The notes beneath the pieces were generated by a model that saw only the letters and a program-made list of their open reading frames with translations, was not told the origin of the DNA and did no database searches. A DNA stretch of 64,000 nt from Parashewanella spongiae. GTDB taxonomy: Bacteria > Pseudomonadota > Gammaproteobacteria > Enterobacterales > Shewanellaceae. Positions 1 to 8,720 of this stretch are shown here, in pieces; within the stretch, counting starts at the first letter, position 1; each line of letters opens with the position of its first letter. Both the position numbers and the translations under genes were made by a program. The stretch spans positions 4,278,001 through 4,342,000 of the forward strand of contig NZ_CP037952.1 of assembly GCF_004358345.1 (NCBI RefSeq), in the 5' to 3' direction.

Positions 1-2
1 TA

Positions 3-752
3 AGAGCAAGATACTTTACAGATGTTCAATTACAAAAAGCAGTACAAAATGGCTTTTTTGAGAGAATGATGACTGAAGCAGATATTGAAACAATATCAAA
101 AGAACTTACTTTTTGGGAAGTAGCTGCAAGTGATTTCAAGCTAACAGATTCAGACATAAGCACTATTAACTTCAAATTCCATGGGCAAATAACAGAAAAA
201 AGAAAAGAAGTACTATCTCTCTGGTGTGAAAGGAACATAGATTCAACTATGAGAAAATTTTTCGAAATGCTCTTATCAAGCCGTTATGCTCAAGTCGCTA
301 ATTATGGAAGCAAACAATTAGTAATACTTATCAAATTAGAAGGCGAAGATCCCCAAGTGCAAGCGTCAAAAGATTACGATGACACTGTCACTAAATTATT
401 AGAAGCAAAGTATTTCACACAAGAGCAGTTACAGAAAGTAACAAGTGATGGACATCTTGATAAAACTTTGTCAGACGATGATATTCAAGATTTGGCGCAA
501 GATTTTACTTTTTATAAAGAGATTACGAGTAAGCTTAACTTAACACGAACCGATTTGGCTGACATAGACGCTTCATACTCAAATCCTCTTGAACAAAGAC
601 AAGCAATATTGCGCCTCTGGTATGAAAAGAATACGAATCCTACGCATCAAAAATTTTATCAAATGCTATTTTCAAGCAATAACAATAAAGCCAAAAATTT
701 TGGATATAAACATATGAAAACGACGGTACTAAAATATGCAATGAAGGATTAA
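3..752 (+). CDS. Tandem death-domain-like repeat protein (5' end outside window)
   Basis: The reading frame is open from the left edge, so the start lies upstream; the first in-frame ATG (66) falls inside a repeat unit and is not the true start. Two copies of a 133-residue unit are visible, starting near 6 and 405. Each begins ARYFTD / AKYFTQ, followed by a helical block with a conserved W/Y, a 'LT..DI..I' segment, 'RKEVLSLWCERN' / 'RQAILRLWYEKN' and 'KFFEMLLSS' / 'KFYQMLFSS'. This order (an alpha-helical bundle with L-x2-W in the middle and a T-x2-K-F helix) resembles the eukaryotic death-domain fold, for example those of ankyrin or UNC5. The family call is pattern recognition, not a search. 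No signal peptide can be judged. The role is unknown; a host-directed effector or a signalling adaptor are the obvious guesses. Confidence 0.65.
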   Translation, partial: RARYFTDVQLQKAVQNGFFERMMTEADIETISKELTFWEVAASDFKLTDSDISTINFKFHGQITEKRKEVLSLWCERNIDSTMRKFFEMLLSSRYAQVANYGSKQLVILIKLEGEDPQVQASKDYDDTVTKLLEAKYFTQEQLQKVTSDGHLDKTLSDDDIQDLAQDFTFYKEITSKLNLTRTDLADIDASYSNPLEQRQAILRLWYEKNTNPTHQKFYQMLFSSNNNKAKNFGYKHMKTTVLKYAMKD

Positions 753-1177
753 AATCTTAACTTCGTATAATTTTGATATGCCTTAAACTGAGCACTAATC
801 TCATTATTAAAACTAATGCAAAATTATATCATGACAAGTTTTTAAGAGTTAACACTCTAAAACACTTTGGGGCAAAACCTTGTTAGTAATGCCTTAACTT
901 AATGGGATTTTTGGCAAAACAAGTAGGTAAAAATAGCCTCTGTTAGCGGCATTCATAGCATCTCCGTTCTTATTATTACTTAATGTGGGCTCTACCATTA
1001 TGTTATCGAGCCCATTCTCAATTAATGTGATCTCAGAATGTCGGATGTAATCGAGCCCAAGTGATTATGTTATTGAGCCGCTACAGTTAGCATAAGTAAC
1101 TCATTCAATTAAATTCACTTACTATTGTCCTCACTTAATGTAGGTCGAGACATTAGGAGCATAAGGTTTATAGCTCT
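753..1177. repeat. Gap with degenerate short repeats (about 979-1149)
   Basis: No gene is seen. A motif reading T[T/A]AT[C/T]GAGCC occurs at 1003-1013, 1048-1058 and 1070-1080. Between these lie copies of [A/C]TTAATGT at 979, 1021 and 1133. The spacing is irregular. The array resembles in style the ~32-bp array near 57.6 kb (GCTCA next to TTAA). It could be the solo end of a transposon with several transposase-binding sites, but no transposase is adjacent. Confidence 0.35.
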
Positions 1178-1729
1178 TTATTCTAGGTGATATACACATA
1201 TCTTTTGCAGATCAGACTTGGTTAACGTTTCTTTTGTTAAACCACATCTAAAAAAATCATCACTTCTGATTAAATGTTTACAACTTTCACAAACTCCAAA
1301 TTTTTGATGCTGATTACTTTCTTGTATTGCTTTTAGAAAGCTATTTAAGTCACTTGCGAATGCAGATTGTTGTTCACTAGGTAATTGTTTAAGTGCATCA
1401 AACCATGGCTGATGTTGTTCTCGTGCTAGTTGCTGACCAGTTTTACTTAAGCACAAATGAACTTTGCGCTTGTCGACTAAATCAACAATTTTTACTAGGA
1501 ACCCTTTCGCTTCCAACAAGGAAACTGATTTTGACGTTGTACCTTTGGTTTGGCCAATAAAATCTACTAAGTTTTTTAACGAGTCGCTATAACGGTTACA
1601 GCGTCCAAGATAATAAACAATTTGTAAATGAATAGATTGTAAACCTGTGATATTTGCAAGCTGCTTTTGTTCCGCTCTAAGTATAGTAAATAGAGCTTCT
1701 AGATAATCGATGGGATCATTATATGTCAT
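1178..1729 (-). CDS. MarR-family regulator with C-terminal cysteine cluster
   Basis: 183 aa. Residues ~15-110 form a MarR winged helix-turn-helix: helices around 30-75, recognition helix 'GTTSKSVSLLEAKGFL', and a wing with 'DKRKVHLCLSKTG'. The C-terminal tail carries C147-x2-C150, C162 and C178-x2-H181, a likely metal or Fe-S site not found in classical MarR proteins. It is divergent from the membrane-protein gene at 1855. The 125-bp gap holds a promoter and two direct repeats suitable as operators, so autoregulation and control of the neighbour are likely. The ligand is unknown; the cysteines suggest redox or metal sensing. Confidence 0.85.
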   Translation of the reverse strand: MTYNDPIDYLEALFTILRAEQKQLANITGLQSIHLQIVYYLGRCNRYSDSLKNLVDFIGQTKGTTSKSVSLLEAKGFLVKIVDLVDKRKVHLCLSKTGQQLAREQHQPWFDALKQLPSEQQSAFASDLNSFLKAIQESNQHQKFGVCESCKHLIRSDDFFRCGLTKETLTKSDLQKICVYHLE

Positions 1730-1773
1730 CTCTACATTTTAAGTTATACCTTTAAGAGGATCAATTTATTTAA

Positions 1774-1837
1774 GTTTCGACTAAAAACAGTATTGACAAT
1801 CATAATGTGTTACTTAATAATTGTTTCGACTCAAAAC
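1774..1837 (+). promoter_or_regulatory. Promoter with flanking direct repeats (probable MarR operator)
   Basis: TTGACA at 1793-1798 and AATAAT at 1816-1821 are separated by 17 bp, a near-consensus sigma-70 promoter for the gene at 1855. GTTTCGACTAAAAAC (1774-1788) and GTTTCGACTCAAAAC (1823-1837) are 14/15 identical direct repeats, 49 bp apart. They bracket the promoter, and one overlaps the -10 box. Binding by the adjacent MarR protein is inferred from position. Confidence 0.65.
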
Positions 1838-1854
1838 CAAATAAGGATAAATAA

Positions 1855-2217
1855 ATGTCTTTTCGTTTTATTACCCCTACAATTCATGGGATTCTTGATT
1901 ATACAGCTGCTTTAGCATTGATTATCGCCCCGTTTATGTTGCCAATCAGAACGGATTCTGAATTCGTTCATTGGTTTTCTATTGCTGCAGGAATAGGTCT
2001 AATTACATACAGTTTATTTACTGATTACCGTTTTTCTATGAAAGGGGTATTTTCTTATAAGAACCATTTACTACTTGATATGACAGCAAGTATTGCATTT
2101 ATAGTCCTTGCTTTTTTACATCAGGGATCAATGTTGACCTTTAGCTATTGCTTAATCATGGGAGGAGGTGTGCTTGTTGTTATTGGGCTGTCCAAAAATC
2201 AACAGACAAACGATTAG
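1855..2217 (+). CDS. Small four-helix inner-membrane protein (SPW-repeat-like)
   Basis: 120 aa, about four hydrophobic segments (residues ~14-32, 41-58, 71-89, 94-113). It starts MSFRFITPTIHGILDY; the HGILDY motif next to the first helix resembles SPW-repeat/DUF-type small membrane proteins. AAGGATAA upstream is a plausible ribosome site. It is divergent from the MarR gene and probably repressed by it. No catalytic residues are seen and the function is unknown. Confidence 0.7.
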   Translation: MSFRFITPTIHGILDYTAALALIIAPFMLPIRTDSEFVHWFSIAAGIGLITYSLFTDYRFSMKGVFSYKNHLLLDMTASIAFIVLAFLHQGSMLTFSYCLIMGGGVLVVIGLSKNQQTND

Positions 2218-2404
2218 AAATAATTGAATTAACTCAAATAGATTGAACTAATCAAAATGGCTATGCTATATAGTATCTAACTTAAATAATGTAAAAACTT
2301 ACTCTTCAGACACAATTAGGCTGGCTGCGAGTATAATGGCTTGTAGTCGGGTAAGATTCATACTCGACTACCTTGATTAATCTATAAAAATTCAATATTA
2401 AGAA

Positions 2405-2632
2405 GTTGGCTGCATGCGTTAATAACTTATCTTGCGCCTCATAAGGCAAGACTTTTACCGCTTCATATTTGGTCAGCACTTAAGGCTTAGTGGTTTCAAG
2501 TACGCATTCTAAACGCCTTAATAACGTGAAAGGCAGGATAATTCGACCATATTGAGATTGCTTAAAATCACCACGAAGGAGATCGGCTACCGACCAAAGA
2601 AATGAAGCCGTTGAAGAAAAGTTATTTGTCAT
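2405..2632 (-). pseudogene. Remnant of type I restriction methylase HsdM (N-terminus)
   Basis: The frame from ATG 2632 encodes '[17 protein letters not shown]' and '[15 protein letters not shown]', the conserved N-terminal helical segment of HsdM/N-6 DNA methylases. A TAA at 2480-2482 interrupts it. The same frame then continues with HsdM-like 'VLTKYEAVK...EAQDKLLTHAANF' to about 2405 before homology is lost. The methyltransferase core (NPPF), HsdS and HsdR are absent here, so this is a dead fragment of a former restriction system. Confidence 0.7.
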
Positions 2633-2795
2633 TATTGTGCTCTGAAAACCGAGAATGGAATGCAGTATATCAAAGCGTAATTTTTGTCTTTGCACTAACC
2701 TCATTTATAGATATTAAGTTGACAAATGTTGACTATTGTTTACTTTCTTTGACAAGAAGATAAGTGAACACGACAAGCTACTTGCTTCAACGAAC

Positions 2796-2830
2796 AAAAG
2801 TAAGCCCTCAAATAGAGTAAGCTTACTTTT
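2796..2830. terminator. Bidirectional hairpin with A/T flanks
   Basis: AAAAGTAAGC (2796-2805) and GCTTACTTTT (2821-2830) pair with a 15-nt loop. On the minus strand the stem ends in a T run, so it can terminate the kinase-like gene that reads towards it. Confidence 0.55.
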
Positions 2831-2855
2831 ATTAGCTGATCAATTATTACAAAAC

Positions 2856-3032
2856 TCACTCCTCTCTTTTTCTATCCTTAATCGACATAACCTGATTTTC
2901 TAATGTTGTCCGTGGTCCATCTTTCATTCGTTGTTGTAATTGGTACTCAAAAGCTGCACGCTGACTAGGCTTCGATTTATTGTCTAGCAGGTTAGCTCTC
3001 TGCTTTAAAATTGGCAGACCTTGCTGCTGCAT
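2856..3032 (-). pseudogene. Out-of-frame C-terminal remnant of the kinase-like gene
   Basis: Directly downstream of the stop of the 622-aa kinase-like gene, a shifted frame encodes KDEYQRIARMQQQG and a charged tail ending SIKDRKREE, with its first ATG at 3032. The sequence just after the stop reads SQWISDL in the old frame and runs smoothly into KDEYQ in the new one. This suggests that the ancestral protein was ~75 residues longer and lost its end through a stop and a frameshift. A separate 58-aa protein is the alternative, but no good ribosome site is seen. Confidence 0.35.
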
Positions 3033-3079
3033 TCTTGCAATTCTTTGGTACTCATCTTTAAATCGCTAATCCACTGGCT

Positions 3080-4948
3080 TTATTGCCCAATACGTTCCGT
3101 TCTATTCCAATCAATAACCTCAAGCACATGTTTATCTAATGGAAACTTGATAGGATCAGATAAGAAATTAAGCACTTTCGGTACATCTTCTGAGAGAACA
3201 ATCTGTTCCACTGCATCGTAAATAACATCTTGTTGAACGCTATCTACATTTGCCTTGTTATTGAGGCCGCCACTATAGGGAAGGTTCTCATCATGTGGTG
3301 TGAAAGGAATACCTCTAATTTCAGTCGATGTACCTTCTAGCAGACATAGCAATAAAGCATAATCATCTGCGCTTTTTAATACACCTTCTGCTTTACTTTT
3401 TCTCTCAGGGCTATCTGTCTCGTATGATAATCTTGCTTCCAACAATTCGTATGTAGAGTAATAATAAGTTCCAACGCAACGATGTTTTTGCCCCACAGTC
3501 GGAGATACTAAATCATCAATATCAATCATCATGACTCTTGGGTTTTCGAGCTTTATTTTTTCTCCACTGACTCCTTCGAGTGTATCTCTGTATAACAAGT
3601 TGGCACTTTTAATGTCGCGAAAGTAGATAGAGTGCTCATGAGCTTGCGCAATATCTTTGCAGAGTTGTTGATAAGCCTTCAAGGGAATGATTTTTGTTGT
3701 AATTCCTCGACCTTGTGTTCCAAAAATTATTTTTTGTAAATCTTCACCACCATTTGCCGCAAGCAATTGTCCTTCAGGTCCCGAATAAACACCAAGTAAC
3801 CCTGGGGCTATCGATGTACCTGTAAAAGAATTTCCGTATAAGGCTGATTTTAGTTCTTCTAATTGAGCCTGTCGTTGTTCATTCGCTTCTGCTTCAGTGA
3901 GTTCCAAAAGATAGTCAGTATCAATAATTCCAGGCCTAAAGCCTTTCAATTTAATATAGTTTTCATCTCGCTCCACGACTTCTTTAAATGCACCTTTGGG
4001 TTGAACATTTCCTGGTTGAACATTTACTTTGGGCTGACGAATTGGAGGTAACATTTGCTTTTTGTCTATTAAGTATGAATGGCTTACTGAAGGATCTTCC
4101 TTTGACGTGTAAGTCATGGTCACAAAACCATCTGGAGCCTTGTCCGTAGGCTGTTTTTCATTAGTGATTTTTTGATTTTTCCTTGCTTTATAGGCCTGCC
4201 AAGGCTTAATGCTTTGTCTGTTTTCAATGCGAGCCATTAAATTTAATTTTAATTCTTCATTTTCAGTATCGTTAGATGCCTCCATAACTCGAGCCACAAA
4301 CTTTTCAATTTCTTGCTCTCTTTCACCGTCTGATACCCCGCTTAAATGGATCTCAAGCCGTCCTTGTATTTTTATCTCCAATTCATTTTTAATTTCATCT
4401 ATTGAGCGATTCCAGTTAGATATAGCTTCGCTTCCAACTATGTTTTTTTTCCTTTCAAGCGGAATTTTAGAATGGTTTGCTTCACACCATTGTTTAATTA
4501 AATCTTTCTCTTGAGAAAATTCCTCATCTTCAACATGCATATGAGTTATTTTTGGAAAGGTGAAAGTGACTTCAGGAAACGTTTCTTCAAATCCAGCAAT
4601 TTTAAAACTTACACGATGCTCTTCATGATGCCCTAACGGCCCTTGAGTTAGAGTCATTTTCAAACATTTTTCATGTTCAAAATCGACATGCTCCGCTAAG
4701 GTTACAAATGCTTCTACTTTCTCTTTTGCTGACTCAAATTCACTTTTATTTGATTTACTTTTGAGGATAAATAATAAACGGCTGAGTTCTGCTGTATCAG
4801 TGCCGCAAAACCAATCTTTTATGCGCTCAATACTTGTGACTTTTACAGCCTCTTCAATCGAAGCCGCTTTTTCTATCTTTTGTAATTTTTTTGCCCCCAG
4901 ACTTCGTCTTCCCCACGCTCCCGGATTGCTTTTAACTAATAGGGACAT
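3080..4948 (-). CDS. Large protein with C-terminal eukaryotic-type kinase-like domain
   Basis: 622 aa, start supported by AGGAGGTG 6 nt upstream. Residues 1-330 are charged, mostly helical and unrecognised. Residues ~345-545 follow a protein-kinase C-lobe pattern: hinge-like 'GGEDLQ' (400-405), HEHSIYFRDIKSANLLY (437-453) with D445, K447 and N450 in catalytic-loop positions, MMIDIDDL (473-480) at the DFG position with D476, GTYYYSTYELLEA (493-505) at the APE segment, and SADDYALLLCLLEG as helix F. A glycine loop and VAIK lysine are not obvious, so activity is uncertain. There is no signal peptide. It is isolated from core genes. A host-directed kinase or a pseudokinase are the main alternatives. 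Confidence 0.6.
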   Translation of the reverse strand: MSLLVKSNPGAWGRRSLGAKKLQKIEKAASIEEAVKVTSIERIKDWFCGTDTAELSRLLFILKSKSNKSEFESAKEKVEAFVTLAEHVDFEHEKCLKMTLTQGPLGHHEEHRVSFKIAGFEETFPEVTFTFPKITHMHVEDEEFSQEKDLIKQWCEANHSKIPLERKKNIVGSEAISNWNRSIDEIKNELEIKIQGRLEIHLSGVSDGEREQEIEKFVARVMEASNDTENEELKLNLMARIENRQSIKPWQAYKARKNQKITNEKQPTDKAPDGFVTMTYTSKEDPSVSHSYLIDKKQMLPPIRQPKVNVQPGNVQPKGAFKEVVERDENYIKLKGFRPGIIDTDYLLELTEAEANEQRQAQLEELKSALYGNSFTGTSIAPGLLGVYSGPEGQLLAANGGEDLQKIIFGTQGRGITTKIIPLKAYQQLCKDIAQAHEHSIYFRDIKSANLLYRDTLEGVSGEKIKLENPRVMMIDIDDLVSPTVGQKHRCVGTYYYSTYELLEARLSYETDSPERKSKAEGVLKSADDYALLLCLLEGTSTEIRGIPFTPHDENLPYSGGLNNKANVDSVQQDVIYDAVEQIVLSEDVPKVLNFLSDPIKFPLDKHVLEVIDWNRTERIGQ

Positions 4949-5375
4949 AACACACCTCCTAATTGCTATTCACTCAAAACAAAAGCATTAAGCAATTAAA
5001 TTACTGGTAAAAAATTAAAACATTGGCATTCTTTCAACTTTACAACTCATGCCGCCTTCTCTTTCCTTAATTGTCGTTTAATAAAGTATATTCAGCAAAT
5101 TAATACCGCTTAACCCATTGTTAATACTGTTGTTAGCATAAAAATCGAATTTAATAGGTTTATGACATGCTTGATGGGTATTTTCTACGTATCAGATCTG
5201 ATGGAGGTTTAAACTGCGCCAAAGATGAAGATTAATATGAAGGAGTTAATGCTTATGTATTGTTATCTCAAATAAATCCGTTTGATCATAAATAAAGCTT
5301 CCCACAAGCCTGTGAAACACAAAGCGTCATCATTAAGCGGAGGTCCATGTTTCACAAAAGCAAGACTATGGAAAT
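4949..5375. other. Non-coding gap between kinase-like gene and gcdH operon
   Basis: No gene was found. It holds the promoter region of the kinase-like gene (near 4950-5100, AT-rich). GTGAAACA (~5308) and TGTTTCAC (~5347) can form a long-loop inverted repeat just past the end of the acyltransferase gene, possibly its terminator. Confidence 0.4.
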
Positions 5376-6410
5376 TTAAGCTAATTTCCTTTGCTCTTCA
5401 AGCCCCATAGCTATCAAAATCGGCTCACTAGACTGTGCATCAACAAAGTCTTGTTTTGAACTCCAGTTAAACCAGTTGTGCTTTATTAACTCTTGAGCAA
5501 TTGGGCCTGCTAGTGTATTTCCTGGGCCAAGCACGATAATTTTATCAGGCGCAAACTCTTTAACCGCAACCTCAATTGCTTTGCTGAAGTCATAAGTTTC
5601 GGTAACTTGATGGCTTAATGTGTAGTCCCTTAACTCATTCAAGTCACAATAATATGGACTCCAAATATTACCTTGCCCGTCTATAAGTGGCACATCAGGT
5701 CGTTGGAATAAATCTTCGTCTAAAGCAGACAGTCCTTTTTCACTAATTTCCTTCATTAAAGGAGTGTGGAAAGCGCCATGATTATATAAGCGCATCGGGT
5801 AGCGATTATCGTGTTGAGGTAACAAGGCTTCAGCTTGTTTCAATCCCGCCTCATTCCCAGCCAATACACGATAACCACCAAGGTTAATGGATGTATACAG
5901 CTCACAACCATTATGCTGATTAACTTGCTCTATAACACCATCAATAAGTGCTATTTTTTGATAATCTATTTGCCAATTATCGTCGATTTCGGGGTAAAGA
6001 AGTTGCCCCCCAATCAAGCCGCCTGCCATCATTGAGCCCATAGTATTGATGACATCTATTGCAGCATCTGGATCTAAAGCTCCAGCAAGCGCCAATGCGA
6101 TATACCAACCCATTGAATTACCTGTAACAGCAACAATGTCATATTTATCGAGATCGATATCCATAAAGTCACCCGCTGCACAGGCATAGATAAGTGCTGA
6201 TGCATTTTCTCCGGGAGTATGTAACTTAAATGAATACTTATTTTCAGCATCTAATTTGCTGATCGGCTGTTGCTTATGCTCTGCACGGTAATCATCAATT
6301 TCAGAAATAAAATCTCTTTTATCTGAATGATAACGTGTTAAGTAGCCTAACTCTTCTTTGTTATAGCAACCTCTACCCGGAGCGACAACGACAACTCTTT
6401 GTTTTTGCAT
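5376..6410 (-). CDS. FabD-like acyltransferase (ACP S-malonyltransferase family)
   Basis: 344 aa with an acyltransferase fold. The nucleophile elbow is GNSMG (S99) instead of the usual GHSxG, and 'GAFHTPLM' supplies the partner His near residue 216. These match the Ser-His dyad of malonyl/acyl-CoA:ACP transacylases. It is last in an operon with the E1 dehydrogenase (14-bp gap) and gcdH. The genuine fatty-acid fabD would sit in a fab cluster, so this is a specialised paralogue that probably moves an acyl group formed or used by its operon partners. The substrate is unknown. Confidence 0.75.
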   Translation of the reverse strand: MQKQRVVVVAPGRGCYNKEELGYLTRYHSDKRDFISEIDDYRAEHKQQPISKLDAENKYSFKLHTPGENASALIYACAAGDFMDIDLDKYDIVAVTGNSMGWYIALALAGALDPDAAIDVINTMGSMMAGGLIGGQLLYPEIDDNWQIDYQKIALIDGVIEQVNQHNGCELYTSINLGGYRVLAGNEAGLKQAEALLPQHDNRYPMRLYNHGAFHTPLMKEISEKGLSALDEDLFQRPDVPLIDGQGNIWSPYYCDLNELRDYTLSHQVTETYDFSKAIEVAVKEFAPDKIIVLGPGNTLAGPIAQELIKHNWFNWSSKQDFVDAQSSEPILIAMGLEEQRKLA

Positions 6411-6424
6411 TATGTGTAAGTACC

Positions 6425-8644
6425 TTAAGACTTCTTATTAATTAGATTCAGCGCGGCCTCAACAATCGCGTCTTTATCAGGAAGTGGCAGTGTTGCAGCA
6501 TCGGCTAAGGGGATAAAACAATCTGCACCCGTTAACCTTGCCAGTTTGGGGCAGTTATCTGATAACTGCTCTTGCAACGATGTCATCAATGCTTCACTCA
6601 CATTACCGCTACGACGACATTCATCGACAATCAACACATTTTCACTTTCTGATGCAATGGCTGCGATAGCCGGTTCATTCAATGGCGCTAAATAGCGAAT
6701 ATCCACTATTGAGCATTCAATACCTAACTCTGATAATTTTTTCTCTGCTTGTCGACTAAGATAGTAGCCATTGGCGTAACTGATGATGCATAATTTTTTA
6801 CCTGTACCAAAACAAGTTGGCTCCCCAAAGGGTAACGGCTTTGCAACATCTTGTTTTTGATATTGATGACTCCACAAATTGTCACCCGTTTCGTGTAAAT
6901 CTCGTGTCATATACAGTGCAATAGGTTCGATAAACACAACTAAGCGTTGTTCTTCTTGCGCTAAGCGCACGCATTCACGCAACATTCCCATCGCATCGGC
7001 GCCATTTGATGGGCAGGCTAAAATTAACCCCGGAATATCACGAAATACGGCTAGCGAGTTATCATTATGAAAATGCCCACCAAAGCCCTTTTGGTAGCCT
7101 AAGCCTGCAATGCGGATCACCATAGGGTTGGTGTATTGCCCATTAGAAAAAAATGGTAGTGTTGCCGCTTCCCCACGAATTTGATCTTCTGCATTATGCA
7201 CATAAGCTAAAAATTGGATTTCGGGTATGGGTAATATACCGTTATGCGCCATACCAATGGCTAAGCCTAGTATTGAAGTTTCATCCAACAAAGTGTTAAT
7301 CACGCGGTTAGGCCCAAAACGCTCCACCAGCCGTGAAGTGACATGATATACGCCGCCTTTTTTCCCCACATCTTCGCCACATACCACAATATTTGAGTGG
7401 CGAGCCATTAACTCAGTTAAGGTTAAATTGATTAACTTCCCCATGTGTACTGGCTTGTCTAAGGAGTTTTTATCTGCTTTCATAAGCTGATTAAAATCCT
7501 CAGATGAGAGTGAATTAGGCGTTGTTCCTTGTAATGATTTTGGCGGGATTACAGCTTTTATCGTGTCATCAATGTGTGATAATTTTGCGCGCATTGCGGC
7601 AACTTTTGACACGGATTCAATTTGTTTTTTTAATGCTTCATACCAAGCAATAATCTGCTCTGGATTAAGCAATCCGGCATTAATTATCTGTTTTGCCGTT
7701 ATCAATAACGGATCTTGCCCTTCATTTTCTAGAATTTGCTCACGGGTTTTATAAGCAATTTCGGCATCACTACCAGCATGTCCCATTAACCGCACAGTAC
7801 GAACATGTAAAAATGCAGGTTTTCGATGAAAGCGAACCCAGTCCGAAGCTTGTTTTGACACACGATAGCAATCTAATAAGTCTCTTCCGTCACAATAAAA
7901 ATATTCAACACCTGCACGGTGTTTAAAGTTTTCCTCGACCCATCCTTTCGGGGTGATAGTTGAAATTCCAATACCATTATCTTCACACACAAAAAGTAGA
8001 GGCATTGGCACTTGCTGGAAAGCAGCCCAACCTGCTGCATTAATAGCGGTTTGGGCACTGGCATGGTTCGCTGAAGCATCACCAAAGTTACACAGCACGA
8101 CAGCATCATGTGGTAAATCGGCATCGATGGACAAACGGTCAGTAAGCGGAATACTCAGCGCAGCACCTACAGCTTTAGGTAAGTGTGAGGCTATTGTAGA
8201 AGTTTGGGGTGGGACAAACAGTGTTTTGCTCCCCAATACTTTGTGACGCCCACCTGATATAGGATCATCACTTGATGCTGAAAACGAAAGCAACATATCC
8301 CACAATTGAGTTTCGCCAGCTACATGTCGACCGCGTTCTAACAAAAATGCCGCACTGCGATAGTGCAAAAATGCCATATCATTGGTTCTAAGTGCCATCG
8401 CATAAGCAGCATTACCTTCATGCCCTGAGCTACCGATGGTATAAAAGCCTTGGTTGCGGGCACGCATTTTTCGAGATTCTAAATCTAACAAACGACTTTT
8501 TAATTGAGATTCAAACATCCCCATAAAATCAGCATCGGTCAAACCAAGCCTTTTATGATCCCAGCCTTCATCAATATCTAAAAAATCTTGCTTTAAAATA
8601 GAATTTATAAATTGTCTTTCAACTGCTATCGCTCTGTCTTCCAT
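6425..8644 (-). CDS. Fused alpha/beta E1 component of a 2-oxoacid dehydrogenase (ThDP)
   Basis: 739 aa. The N-terminal half is an E1-alpha domain with the thiamine-diphosphate motif GDASANHA...CEDN (~190-225). The C-terminal half is an E1-beta transketolase-like domain (CGEDVGKKGGVYHVT, then a C-terminal domain with 'DIRYLAPLNEPAI'). The fusion resembles branched-chain or other 2-oxoacid E1 proteins. No E2 lipoyl transacylase or E3 gene is nearby; the operon instead has gcdH upstream and an acyltransferase downstream. The start has GGGTAGGA just upstream. The substrate is not determined by sequence; 2-oxoadipate would fit a glutaryl-CoA pathway but is inference. Confidence 0.8.
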   Translation of the reverse strand: MEDRAIAVERQFINSILKQDFLDIDEGWDHKRLGLTDADFMGMFESQLKSRLLDLESRKMRARNQGFYTIGSSGHEGNAAYAMALRTNDMAFLHYRSAAFLLERGRHVAGETQLWDMLLSFSASSDDPISGGRHKVLGSKTLFVPPQTSTIASHLPKAVGAALSIPLTDRLSIDADLPHDAVVLCNFGDASANHASAQTAINAAGWAAFQQVPMPLLFVCEDNGIGISTITPKGWVEENFKHRAGVEYFYCDGRDLLDCYRVSKQASDWVRFHRKPAFLHVRTVRLMGHAGSDAEIAYKTREQILENEGQDPLLITAKQIINAGLLNPEQIIAWYEALKKQIESVSKVAAMRAKLSHIDDTIKAVIPPKSLQGTTPNSLSSEDFNQLMKADKNSLDKPVHMGKLINLTLTELMARHSNIVVCGEDVGKKGGVYHVTSRLVERFGPNRVINTLLDETSILGLAIGMAHNGILPIPEIQFLAYVHNAEDQIRGEAATLPFFSNGQYTNPMVIRIAGLGYQKGFGGHFHNDNSLAVFRDIPGLILACPSNGADAMGMLRECVRLAQEEQRLVVFIEPIALYMTRDLHETGDNLWSHQYQKQDVAKPLPFGEPTCFGTGKKLCIISYANGYYLSRQAEKKLSELGIECSIVDIRYLAPLNEPAIAAIASESENVLIVDECRRSGNVSEALMTSLQEQLSDNCPKLARLTGADCFIPLADAATLPLPDKDAIVEAALNLINKKS

Positions 8645-8681
8645 TCCTACCCTCTTTGCTGTTTTTAGTTTTGGTGCAAAG

Positions 8682-8710
8682 CTGAGGTAGGAATGCTCAC
8701 TCTACCTCAG
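8682..8710. promoter_or_regulatory. Intercistronic hairpin between gcdH and E1 gene
   Basis: CTGAGGTAG (8682-8690) and CTACCTCAG (8702-8710) form a perfect 9-bp stem with an 11-nt loop in the 76-bp gap. No strong T run follows on the minus strand, so it is more likely a processing, stabilising or attenuating element than a full terminator. Confidence 0.5.
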
Positions 8711-8720
8711 TAGAAAATGA

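Noticed and set aside
7563..8246. Several plus-strand ORFs opposite the E1 dehydrogenase gene
   Set aside because: They are reverse-strand shadows of a well-supported coding gene and have no family resemblance.
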